Source: Massilia sp. Mn16-1_5 (GTDB taxonomy: Bacteria; Pseudomonadota; Gammaproteobacteria; Burkholderiales; Burkholderiaceae_D). Taken from it: DNA of 64,000 nt. Within the stretch, counting starts at the first letter, position 1; every line of letters begins with the position of its first letter. Below the pieces are notes generated by a model, which did not search any database, had not been told where the DNA came from, and worked only from the letters and a program-made list of their open reading frames with translations. The position numbers and the translations under genes are program-made. This document shows, one piece after another, positions 16,663 through 24,066 of the stretch. The stretch is taken from NCBI RefSeq assembly GCF_004798585.1, contig NZ_PPXQ01000010.1, forward strand, positions 62,001-126,000. The letters are read 5' to 3'.

Positions 16663-16736
16663 TTTGAAGCGCTCGCAAGCCGGGAGCGGTACAATGCCCG
16701 GCTTGCCATAAGCAAGTCCAGAACAAGAGGCTTCAA

Positions 16737-17507
16737 ATCGACCCGATTCTCGTATCCATCCTGCTGGCGACCCTGATCGCCGGCGTCGTCAGCATCTCGG
16801 CCGCCGCGGTATTTTCGTTCACGCTGCTCTCCAAAATGGTGGAGCGGCTGGTCAGCCTGTCGGTCGGCATCATGCTTTCGACCTCGTTCCTGCACGCGCT
16901 GCCCGAAGCCTTCGCGTCCGGGACCGACATCTATAAACTGTTCGCGACCCTGTTGGCGGGCCTGTTCGCCTTCTTCCTGCTCGAGAAGCTGGCGCTGCTA
17001 CGCCACTCGCACCACCACGAGGGCGACGGCCACCACCACGCGCACGGGCACGACGCGCACGCGGCGGGTAAATCGGGCTGGATGATCCTGGTCGGCGACG
17101 GCATGCACAACTTCACGGACGGGATCCTGATCGCGGCCGCCTTCCTCGCCAACCCGGAGCTGGGCCTGGTCACGGCACTCGCCATCGTCGCCCACGAGAT
17201 CCCGACCGAGATCGGCGACTTCATCGTCCTCCTGAACGCCGGCTTCTCGCGCATGCGCGCCTACATCTTCAACCTGCTGTGCAGCCTGTTGTCGGTGGCG
17301 GGCGGCCTGCTTGGCTACTACACGCTGGACCGCGTCACCGGCCTGATTCCCTACGTGCTGGTGTTCGCTTCCTCGGGTTTTATTTACATCGCCGTGAGCG
17401 ATTTGATGCCGCAGATGCAGCGCCGCGCAACCGTCAAGGAATCGATTCCGCAGGTGCTGCTGATCGGGCTCGGCGTCATCATTGTCCTGTTCCTGACGGC
17501 GCGCTGA
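16737..17507 (+). CDS. ZIP family metal transporter, non-canonical ATC start
   Basis: The frame encodes a ZIP transporter of about 256 residues: a first membrane helix (ILVSILLATLIAG...), a His-rich cytosolic loop (residues about 85-110), and the metal-binding signatures HNFTDG and HEIPTEIGD in helices 4 and 5. The role is uptake or redistribution of zinc or other divalent metals. No ATG, GTG or TTG occurs in frame between the stop at 16665 and residue 33; the ATG at 16833 and GTG at 16836 would both delete helix 1. ATC at 16737, six bases after AAGAGG and just before Asp-Pro-Ile, is the best start, unless the base is a sequencing error. Confidence 0.85.
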   Translation: MDPILVSILLATLIAGVVSISAAAVFSFTLLSKMVERLVSLSVGIMLSTSFLHALPEAFASGTDIYKLFATLLAGLFAFFLLEKLALLRHSHHHEGDGHHHAHGHDAHAAGKSGWMILVGDGMHNFTDGILIAAAFLANPELGLVTALAIVAHEIPTEIGDFIVLLNAGFSRMRAYIFNLLCSLLSVAGGLLGYYTLDRVTGLIPYVLVFASSGFIYIAVSDLMPQMQRRATVKESIPQVLLIGLGVIIVLFLTAR

Positions 17508-17535
17508 TCGTAGCGAGTCGGCGTATCATCGGCGC

Positions 17536-18066
17536 ATGGAGACATGCCGCTGGATACCCGAGGCCGGAAACGGAACCGAACACCTCACGCTGCGCAGCGA
17601 TGGCGCCGGCCTGTTTGCGCAAGGCGCGGTGATCGGTGACGACTTCGGCGCGTTCTACACCATCCGTTGCGACAGCGCCTGGCGCGTGCGTCATGCCCTC
17701 GTCGAGGTGGCCGGCGGCGCGCGCCTCGAACTCCATGCCGACGGCGCCGGCCATTGGCAGGACGGGCAGGGCGTATCCATTCCCGCGCTGGCCGGCTGTA
17801 TCGATATCGACCTCACCGCCAGCTGCTTCACCAACACCCTGCCGATCCGGCGCCTGGGCGCCGCGCTCGCCTCGCGCCAGGAGATCCTCGTGGCCTGGGT
17901 TCATCTTCCTGCCTTGACCGTCGAACCGGCGCGCCAGGCCTATACCCGGCTCGGCCCGCACCTGGTCCGCTTCGAAAGCCTCGGCAGCGGCTTCATGGCC
18001 GACCTGACGGTCGACGACGAAGGACTCGTCGTCGATTATCCCGGCCTGTTCCACGGCACCGATTGA
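17536..18066 (+). CDS. putative glycolipid-binding domain protein (DUF1089-like)
   Basis: The 176-residue protein has the features of the putative glycolipid-binding family (CRWIPE near the N-terminus, alternating beta strands, a C-terminal segment VRFESLGSGFMADLTVDDEGLVVDYPGL). There is no signal peptide or membrane helix. Function is unproven for the family. The gene follows the ZIP transporter by 28 bases on the same strand and precedes the ZnuD-like receptor, but a link to metal handling is only positional. Confidence 0.7.
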   Translation: METCRWIPEAGNGTEHLTLRSDGAGLFAQGAVIGDDFGAFYTIRCDSAWRVRHALVEVAGGARLELHADGAGHWQDGQGVSIPALAGCIDIDLTASCFTNTLPIRRLGAALASRQEILVAWVHLPALTVEPARQAYTRLGPHLVRFESLGSGFMADLTVDDEGLVVDYPGLFHGTD

Positions 18067-18102
18067 GAGGCCGCGCCCCGTTCACGCCGCCGGTTGAGCT
18101 TT

Positions 18103-18124
18103 TAATGATAATGACTTATCATTA
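18103..18124. promoter_or_regulatory. Fur/Zur-type operator before the ZnuD-like gene
   Basis: TAATGATAA (18103-18111) and its exact complement TTATCATTA (18116-18124) surround TGAC. The AT-rich inverted repeat with TGATAA half-sites fits the Fur superfamily. Because the downstream receptor is ZnuD-like, Zur is the more likely ligand than Fur. The site lies 63 bp before the ATG, in the promoter. Confidence 0.65.
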
Positions 18125-18186
18125 CCGAAAGAGGCGAGCCCATCCGGACGCCTGCGCACGCTCAATCATCTGAAAGGAAGCAGTCC

Positions 18187-20274
18187 ATGTCCCACCCGAC
18201 CTGTCACCGTACCCCGCTCGCCCTGGCGATCCTGCTTGCCTTCGGCGCACAATCTGGCGCCTACGCCCAGAGCGGGGCAGAGCGCCTGCATGCCGATCCG
18301 GACAGCATCCCGACGGTGGTGGTCTCGGCCAGCGCGCTGGGCGTGCTGGGCGACGACATGATCACGCCGGTGACTTCGCTCGGCGGCGGCGCCCTGGTGC
18401 GCGCCCGCGAATCGACGCTGGGCGAGACCCTGGCCAACCAGCCCGGCATCAGCTCGAGCCACTTCGGCGCCGGCGCCAGCCGTCCGGTGATCCGCGGCAT
18501 GGACGGCCCGCGCGTCAAGATCCTGTCGGACGGCGCGGAGATCCAGGACGCCTCGACCATCAGCCCCGACCACGCCGTCGGCTTCGAGCCGGTCCTGGCC
18601 GAGCGCATCGAGGTGCTGCGCGGCCCGTCGGCGCTGGCCTACGGCGGCGGCGCCGTGGGCGGCGTCGTCAACATCCTCGACCGCAAGATCCCGACCGCGA
18701 TGCCGGAGAAAGCAGTAGAAGGCAGCGCCGAACTGCGCGCCAACTCGGCGGCGCGCGAGAAGACCGGCGCGGTCGAAGTCACGGGCGGCGCCGGCAATGT
18801 CGCCATCCACATCGAAGGCGTCAAACGCAATGCCGATGCCTACCGCGTGGGCGAAGGCTGGAGCGAAGGCCGCAAGGTGGGCGGCAGTTTCAAGGACAGC
18901 GAGTCCGGCACGGTTGGCCTTTCCTGGATAGGCACACGCGGCTACCTGGGCGCGGCCTATACCAAGGAGCGTACCGAATACGGCATCCCAGGCCACAATC
19001 ATGAATTCGGCAGCTGCCACCCGCACGGCGACCACCTGCATTGCGGCGGCCACGAGGATCACGAGGACCACGAGCACGAGCACGAGCATGATGAGCATGG
19101 CGCCGAAGACGTCCCGGTGGTAAAGCTCGACAGCGACCGCTGGGATGTGCGCGGCGAGTACCGCAATCCGCTGGCCGGTTTCACCAAGGCCCGCCTGCGC
19201 GCCTCCTTCACCGATTACCGCCACGACGAACTCGAAGACGGCGTCATCGCCACCAGCTTCTTCAACAAGGCGCACGATGCGCGTGTCGAACTCGAACACG
19301 TACCCGTGGGCGGCTGGCGCGGCGTGCTCGGCCTGCAGACCACGCGGCGCGATTTTAGTACCGAAGGCGAGGAGGCCTACGTGCCGCCGACCGTCACCAC
19401 CAAGCACGCGCTGTTCGCCACCGAGGAATACAAGATGGGCGACTGGCGCTTCGAAGCGGGCCTGCGCCACGAGCGCCAGAAGGTCGACGTCGACAGTCCC
19501 ACCCAGCGCGACAGCAAATCCAGCGGCACCTCGCTCGCCGCCGGCGCCGTGTGGAAGTTCGCGCCCGAGTACTCGCTGCGCGCATCGGTCGCACGCAGTC
19601 ACCGCCTGCCGAGCGCCGAGGAACTGTACGCCGGCGGCGTGCACCTGGCCACCGCGACCTACGAGATCGGCAACCAGGACCTGAGCAAGGAAACCTCGAA
19701 CAACCTCGATCTCACGCTGCGCAAGTTTGCCGGTGACACGACCTTCTCGCTGAGCGCCTACCGCAACCGCGTCGATAACTACATTTACGCCCACACGCTG
19801 GACAGCCATGAAGGCTTCCAGCTGGTCGAATACGCCCAGCGTGACGCCGTCTTCACGGGCCTGGAAGGGGAGGTGCGCCAGAAGCTCTCGCCGATGTTCG
19901 ACGTCACCCTGTTCGGCGATCTGGTACGCGCCCGCTTCGATGACGGCGAGGGTAATCGACATATTCCGCGCATTCCGGCGCACCGCATCGGTGTACGCCT
20001 GAACGCGGACTGGCAGGCCTGGCACGGCATGGTTGAACTGTCGCGGGTCGGCACGCAGGACCGGGTCGCGGACTTCGAAAGCCCGACCGGCGGCTACACC
20101 ATGATCAACCTCGGCACGCACTACACGACCCGCATCGGCGGCGTGCCGGCCCAGCTCTACGCGCGCATCAACAACCTGACGGACGAACTGGCCTTCAGCC
20201 ATACTTCCTTCATCAAGGCGGCCGCGCCGCTGCCTGGCCGTAACCTCACGGCAGGCGTGCGCTTCGTCTTCTGA
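18187..20274 (+). CDS. znuD: TonB-dependent receptor, ZnuD-like zinc receptor
   Basis: The 695-residue protein has a signal peptide ending AYAQ, a plug domain (RPVIRGMDGPRVKIL..., VEVLRGP-type segment, GGGAVGGVVNILD) and a 22-strand barrel ending in Phe, as in outer-membrane TonB receptors. A loop at about residues 272-305 is packed with His, Asp and Glu and includes cysteines, the hallmark of ZnuD, which imports zinc. A Fur/Zur-type box lies in its promoter, and merC overlaps its stop by one base. Confidence 0.88.
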   Translation: MSHPTCHRTPLALAILLAFGAQSGAYAQSGAERLHADPDSIPTVVVSASALGVLGDDMITPVTSLGGGALVRARESTLGETLANQPGISSSHFGAGASRPVIRGMDGPRVKILSDGAEIQDASTISPDHAVGFEPVLAERIEVLRGPSALAYGGGAVGGVVNILDRKIPTAMPEKAVEGSAELRANSAAREKTGAVEVTGGAGNVAIHIEGVKRNADAYRVGEGWSEGRKVGGSFKDSESGTVGLSWIGTRGYLGAAYTKERTEYGIPGHNHEFGSCHPHGDHLHCGGHEDHEDHEHEHEHDEHGAEDVPVVKLDSDRWDVRGEYRNPLAGFTKARLRASFTDYRHDELEDGVIATSFFNKAHDARVELEHVPVGGWRGVLGLQTTRRDFSTEGEEAYVPPTVTTKHALFATEEYKMGDWRFEAGLRHERQKVDVDSPTQRDSKSSGTSLAAGAVWKFAPEYSLRASVARSHRLPSAEELYAGGVHLATATYEIGNQDLSKETSNNLDLTLRKFAGDTTFSLSAYRNRVDNYIYAHTLDSHEGFQLVEYAQRDAVFTGLEGEVRQKLSPMFDVTLFGDLVRARFDDGEGNRHIPRIPAHRIGVRLNADWQAWHGMVELSRVGTQDRVADFESPTGGYTMINLGTHYTTRIGGVPAQLYARINNLTDELAFSHTSFIKAAAPLPGRNLTAGVRFVF

Positions 20275-20651
20275 TGAAAAAGCTGATCCGCCTGGCCGAC
20301 TACGCGGGCATCGCCGCCTCGGCTTTGTGCCTGGTGCACTGCCTGGCGATGCCACTGCTGCTGGCCGTGTTTCCGCTATTGGGACTCGGCGGTGAGCATC
20401 ACGGCCTGCACGACGCGCTGCTGCTGGGCGTGACCGTACCGGTACTGCTGGCGCTGGTGCCCGGCTGGCTGGCGCACCGCGATCCGGCGCCGCTGCTGCT
20501 GGGGTTCGCAGGCCTGGGCGCCTTCCTGGTGGCGGTGCTGTTCGTCGGCCCGGCTTTCGGGCAGGGCGCGGAGACGGCGTTGGCGGTGGGCAGCAGCGTG
20601 CTGCTGATCGCGGCGCACCGGCGCAATCACCGCTTCTGCAAGACCTGTTAA
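20274..20651 (+). CDS. MerC domain inner-membrane protein
   Basis: The 125-residue protein has four hydrophobic segments and CLVHC in the first helix, the metal-binding cysteine pair of MerC, with CKTC at the C-terminus. MerC carries Hg(II) across the inner membrane in mer operons, but no other mer gene is near. Its ATG overlaps the receptor stop (TGATG), so the two are translationally coupled, and it probably moves or senses the same metal, likely zinc. It overlaps the convergent MocR gene by 4 bases. Confidence 0.85.
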   Translation: MKKLIRLADYAGIAASALCLVHCLAMPLLLAVFPLLGLGGEHHGLHDALLLGVTVPVLLALVPGWLAHRDPAPLLLGFAGLGAFLVAVLFVGPAFGQGAETALAVGSSVLLIAAHRRNHRFCKTC

Positions 20652-22051
20652 ACCACGGCGGCGCTGAACGGCTCGGGCCTGCGCGCAAGCAGATCGGAGA
20701 GCCGTTGAAGGCCCGCCTGCAGGCGTCCACGGTCCTGGATACTCCCCAGCGAGATCCGGATCGCATTCACGGATTCGCCATCCGTTGTGGCGAATGCCTC
20801 CGCCGGCGTGACCGCGATGCCGTAGCTGGCGGCGGCACCCGCAAGCTGCGCGGAGTGCCAGTACGCCGGCAACGCGAGCCATACGTGCAGGCCGTCGCCA
20901 GCGCCGCCATACCTCCCCGCAAGGATGTCCCGCGCCATCCGGTGGCGCAGGCGCGTTTCCTTGCCTACGCCCGCCAATAAGCCGCCAGCCGAACCGTCGA
21001 GGATCCACTGCGTGGCCAGTGCGGCGCTCAAGGGAGCGGCCATCAGCGCAAACGACCTGAGCGCGACCAGGAAACGTTCGCGTTCCTGCGGGTCGCGCAG
21101 GAGCACGAAGGCGACACGCAAGCCGGGCGTCAGGCATTTCGACAGGGTCGAGATGTAGACCGCCTGTTCCGGGGCAAGCGCGGCAATCGGTGGTGGGGGA
21201 GCATCGGCCAGGAGCCAGTAGGGATCGTCCTCGACGATGCGCACCTTGCAGCGCTGCGCGATGGCGGCGAGCTCCTTGCGCCGGCCTTCCGGCATGGTGA
21301 TGGCGGTCGGGTTCTGCAAGGTCGGATTCAGGTAGACCAGCCCGGGCTGGTGCCGGCGGCACGCTTCCTCGAGCATCGCGGGCACCATTCCATTCTCGTC
21401 CGCTGCCACCGCGACAATGCGCCGGCCGAACTGGGTCGCCGCGGCACGCAGGCCGGGATACGTCATCGGCTCGGCCAGGATCACGTCGCCAGGCTCCGTC
21501 AGCGCCAGGATCAAGGCGGCGATCGCCGCTTGCGCACCCGGACAGACAAGGACCTGCCCGGGATCCAGCTGCCCGAACATCGGTGCGAGCCATGCGGCGC
21601 CAGCCTTGCGGTCGGCGTCGGAACCCCCGCCCAGGTGGTAGGTCATCAGCGATGCGTTATCCGCCCGCATCAGTACCTGGGACAGGCCTTGTTTCAGCAT
21701 GTCGTCGAAATCCACGCCATCCGGCGGTGGCGGGGTATTCATGCTCAGGTCGAGAATGGGGCTCAACTCGACTTTCGGCGCCGCGACATACGTTCCTCGC
21801 GCGCCGCGGCCCTCCAGCAAGTTGCGGCGCCTGGCTTCGTCGTAGGCGCGCGTGACCGTCGTCAGGTCGACGTCCAGCTGTGCCGCCAGCTGCCGCTGCG
21901 GAGGCAGGCGGTCGCCCGGTTTCAGCGATCCATCCGCCACCGCCGCCTGCAGGGCATCCGCAATCTGCAGGAAACGCGGCCCTTTGTTGCCGGCCAATCG
22001 CGGCAACCAGATGGGCAGAGTGCGATCTTGTATGGTTTTCAACTGGGACAA
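20648..22051 (-). CDS. MocR-type regulator (GntR wHTH fused to aminotransferase)
   Basis: The 467-residue product has an N-terminal GntR winged helix (residues 25-95) joined to a fold-type I aminotransferase domain with the PLP lysine in STLSKCLTPG. MocR regulators use bound PLP or an amino-acid adduct as signal and often control vitamin B6, GABA or transport genes. The start is a TTG at 22051 preceded by GGAGA. It is divergent from a small membrane-protein gene, which could be its target. Confidence 0.88.
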   Translation of the reverse strand: MSQLKTIQDRTLPIWLPRLAGNKGPRFLQIADALQAAVADGSLKPGDRLPPQRQLAAQLDVDLTTVTRAYDEARRRNLLEGRGARGTYVAAPKVELSPILDLSMNTPPPPDGVDFDDMLKQGLSQVLMRADNASLMTYHLGGGSDADRKAGAAWLAPMFGQLDPGQVLVCPGAQAAIAALILALTEPGDVILAEPMTYPGLRAAATQFGRRIVAVAADENGMVPAMLEEACRRHQPGLVYLNPTLQNPTAITMPEGRRKELAAIAQRCKVRIVEDDPYWLLADAPPPPIAALAPEQAVYISTLSKCLTPGLRVAFVLLRDPQERERFLVALRSFALMAAPLSAALATQWILDGSAGGLLAGVGKETRLRHRMARDILAGRYGGAGDGLHVWLALPAYWHSAQLAGAAASYGIAVTPAEAFATTDGESVNAIRISLGSIQDRGRLQAGLQRLSDLLARRPEPFSAAVV

Positions 22052-22175
22052 TTTGTCTCCATGTATGGATTTTGCTTTTGCGTAGAATGCCTTAGAACGA
22101 GCAGCAAGACCATCGTTGCATGGCCGCTCTATCTCTCATCCGCATCCGGCAAATCACCTGGAAATACTCAAGATC

Positions 22176-22409
22176 ATGGAATGGTTCCCCGTAGTCGCCG
22201 TTACGTTCAAGGTTCTCGTGCTAGGCATCGGCATGTTCTTTGCCATCAAGTGGCATTACGACCAGGGGAAGAAGGGGAGGGTGAAGGAGCGGCAGGAGGT
22301 GCTGCGCGCGGCCGGCAAGGTGGCCGTCATCTTCGTGCTGGCGCTCGTGGTCCTGGTGTTCCTGACCTTTGCTCTTGGCAGGAAGCTCGGGATGGATTTG
22401 AGCTTCTGA
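22176..22409 (+). CDS. small two-helix membrane protein of unknown function
   Basis: The 77-residue product begins MEWFPVV and has two hydrophobic segments (about residues 5-25 and 46-68) separated by a basic, soluble stretch (WHYDQGKKGRVKERQE), which predicts a hairpin in the inner membrane with the loop in the cytosol. No family is recognised. It is divergent from the MocR gene with about 125 bp between. Confidence 0.65.
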   Translation: MEWFPVVAVTFKVLVLGIGMFFAIKWHYDQGKKGRVKERQEVLRAAGKVAVIFVLALVVLVFLTFALGRKLGMDLSF

Positions 22410-22452
22410 TGATGGCAAAGATAGGTTGCCAAGACGTTTGACGAGGGGGAGG

Positions 22453-22519
22453 TGGCTGCTTTCGGCCGGTTGGAGACCTGTTGTAGCGTCCGCCATCGAC
22501 CCACTGCAGCCGTTCATGT
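22453..22519 (+). repeat. dispersed intergenic repeat, copy A
   Basis: About 65 bases with the core GGCCGGTTG, AGACCT, GTAGCGTCCGC and CGACCCA are shared with 22891-22954 and, less closely, with 28026-28087. Its ends, GGCTGC at 22454 and GCAGCC at 22506, are complementary, so it can fold into a long hairpin. Copies A and B lie in the same orientation 437 bp apart and bracket the immunity-like gene. Confidence 0.75.
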
Positions 22520-22846
22520 TGCCGATAAGAGTGCTGGATCGAACCAAACGTCCTCGTGCCCATCTGCGATCTGAAATCTGTACCCCGGCGGCAGTGACAA
22601 GTAGGGCTCGACCGATGGCAGGTATTCAGCGATGTGCTCGACATGAAGCGACTGATAAAAGTCGGGATCGACCGACGCCTCCCCACCAGCCCAGATAAAC
22701 CACCTGCACGTTCCCTCAACGCGAATCCTTAACCCATTAATCGGGATCGCTCCACTCGTCAAGAGTGCGATGCCAAGCTTCTCGCCTGCACTTGGCGGCT
22801 CAGCTGCTACGCCGAGTCTGACACACACTTCCTGTTGAGTTTCCAC
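22514..22846 (-). CDS. Imm33-like orphan immunity protein
   Basis: The 110-residue protein carries a segment running from CRWFIWAGGE through DPDFYQSLHVEH to LPPGYRF and EDVWFD, a pattern I associate with Imm33-domain immunity proteins of polymorphic toxin systems; the match is from memory. The start is GTG at 22846, supported by AGGAG five bases upstream. No toxin gene is adjacent, and the gene lies alone between two dispersed repeats in a lower-GC stretch, which suggests acquisition by transfer. Confidence 0.55.
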   Translation of the reverse strand: METQQEVCVRLGVAAEPPSAGEKLGIALLTSGAIPINGLRIRVEGTCRWFIWAGGEASVDPDFYQSLHVEHIAEYLPSVEPYLSLPPGYRFQIADGHEDVWFDPALLSAT

Positions 22847-22890
22847 GAGACTCCTATCAAGGCTAAATCATTAAATCAGGTACGGTAAAC

Positions 22891-22954
22891 GGCCGCTTCT
22901 GGCCGGTTGCAGACCTATCGTAGCGTCCGCTTGCGACCCAAAGCAGACATGCCA
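22891..22954 (+). repeat. dispersed intergenic repeat, copy B
   Basis: This is the best-formed copy: GGCCGCTTCTGGCC forms a small hairpin, followed by GTTGCAGACCTATCGTAGC and GCTTGCGACCCAAAGCAG. It is most similar to copy A in its first half and to copy C around AGACCTATCGTAGCG and GCAGACATG. Such repeats are scattered through many proteobacterial genomes. Confidence 0.75.
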
Positions 22955-22985
22955 GCTTACCACTTGTGGTCAAGGTGCGAACGCG

Positions 22986-23840
22986 CTATACCGCCAGCCC
23001 GGTTACCGTCGACGGCACGGCCCCCGTGGCGGCCTTGCGGAAAGTCGAGGGCGACACGCCCGTGTGTTCCTTGAAAAAGCGCGAGAAGTTGCTCGGCGCG
23101 GAGAAACCGAGATCGAGTGCGACGTCGGTCAGTGATTCGCGTTCGCAAATGAGGCGGCGCATGGCTTCTTCCACTCTGACCGCACTCCAGAATACCTGCG
23201 GCGTCGTATTGAGCTGGTCGCGAAATAGCGTGAAGAGATGCGCCCGCGACAGGCCGACGCGCGCCGCGATTTCGTCAATTGCGAATTTTTCGCTGACGTG
23301 CGTGCGCATGAGCCCAACTGCGGCCCGCAGGCGATGATCCAGCAGAGGAGGAAGAAGACGCTTAGCATCGGCCGCCTGTGCGGCAATGACCGCGTCGATG
23401 GCAGCAATGATGAGTTGTTCCACCAGTTCGTCGAGCGTTTTCTGCGTTTCATTTCCCGAAAATATCAGGTCGAGCACCTGCCAGCATGCCTGCCGCAAGG
23501 CGGCGTCGATCGGGATTCGGGACGATGGGAAAACAAAGGGCCTGCCGGTTGCCCGGCGGCGCTCGTTTAACCATGTTCGCGAGATCATGAACACCAGAAA
23601 GACGGCCGGGCCGCTATCGTCCAGCAACACCATGTCATGCGATTCGTTGGCGTTCGTGCCCAGGCCGGTGTTCTCGTCGTACTGTACGGTTTCGGTCCCG
23701 ACGGTCGCTTTTGCTTTGGCGCCGCCCAGCCAGAAAACGATCTGCGATTCGGAATGCGAGTGCGCGACCAGATCGCTGCTGGCCTCCAGCACAATTGCTT
23801 GGCCGAACGCTCCTTCGCGGAATGCGTATGCCTCTGCCAT
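22986..23840 (-). CDS. AraC family regulator of the adjacent catabolic operon
   Basis: The 284-residue protein has a cupin-like sensor half and, from about residue 185, two helix-turn-helix units (IDEIAARVGLSRAHLFTLF and LTDVALDLGFSAPSNFSRFFKEHTGVSP), the signature of AraC/XylS regulators. AAGGAGA precedes the ATG. It is divergent from the FAH-family operon, and the intergenic region holds three direct repeats with a 20-bp period that are the likely binding sites. The inducer is presumably the operon's substrate. Confidence 0.92.
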   Translation of the reverse strand: MAEAYAFREGAFGQAIVLEASSDLVAHSHSESQIVFWLGGAKAKATVGTETVQYDENTGLGTNANESHDMVLLDDSGPAVFLVFMISRTWLNERRRATGRPFVFPSSRIPIDAALRQACWQVLDLIFSGNETQKTLDELVEQLIIAAIDAVIAAQAADAKRLLPPLLDHRLRAAVGLMRTHVSEKFAIDEIAARVGLSRAHLFTLFRDQLNTTPQVFWSAVRVEEAMRRLICERESLTDVALDLGFSAPSNFSRFFKEHTGVSPSTFRKAATGAVPSTVTGLAV

Positions 23841-23939
23841 TGAATGTCTCCTTGCCGGTCTTTCCGGTCATTTTGTAGCTCGATTTTAGTCGTGCCGATG
23901 GTAATGACGGGCATTCATTGAAAATATATCAGACGCATT

Positions 23940-24011
23940 GATAAGCCTCCGAACACAGTGATAAGCCTGCTCATTCGGCGATAAGCGCTCTTTCCTCACC
24001 CTTCCTACACT
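23940..24011 (+). promoter_or_regulatory. three-fold 20-bp-period operator and promoter of the FAH operon
   Basis: GATAAGC starts at 23940, 23960 and 23980, exactly two helical turns apart, and the unit extends to GATAAGCCTSC in the first two. A -10-like TACACT lies at 24006-24011; the third repeat overlaps the expected -35 at 23983-23988. This is the class II layout of AraC/XylS activators. The regulator is probably the divergent AraC protein. Confidence 0.65.
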
Positions 24012-24066
24012 TTCCCCGGTCCCCTGCTGCGCATGAGGCGGAGCAGAACACCCTTCGGAGGAAAAG

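Noticed and set aside
20274..20651. Mercury resistance operon
   Set aside because: Only a MerC protein is present; merR, merT, merP and merA are missing and the gene is coupled to a zinc-type receptor.
18166..20766. Long minus-strand open frame opposite the ZnuD-like receptor
   Set aside because: It encodes a low-complexity Arg/Ala/Gly-rich product without domains, and mirrors the codon structure of the real gene, as do similar frames opposite polA (1132-2634), dxs (34218-35834), the PQQ dehydrogenase (49013-50983) and the FAH operon (23971-25665).
22453..22954. Integron cassette with attC sites around the Imm33-like gene
   Set aside because: The repeats lack the GTTRRRY/RYYYAAC core sites of attC, and no integrase is in the window; kept only as dispersed repeats.
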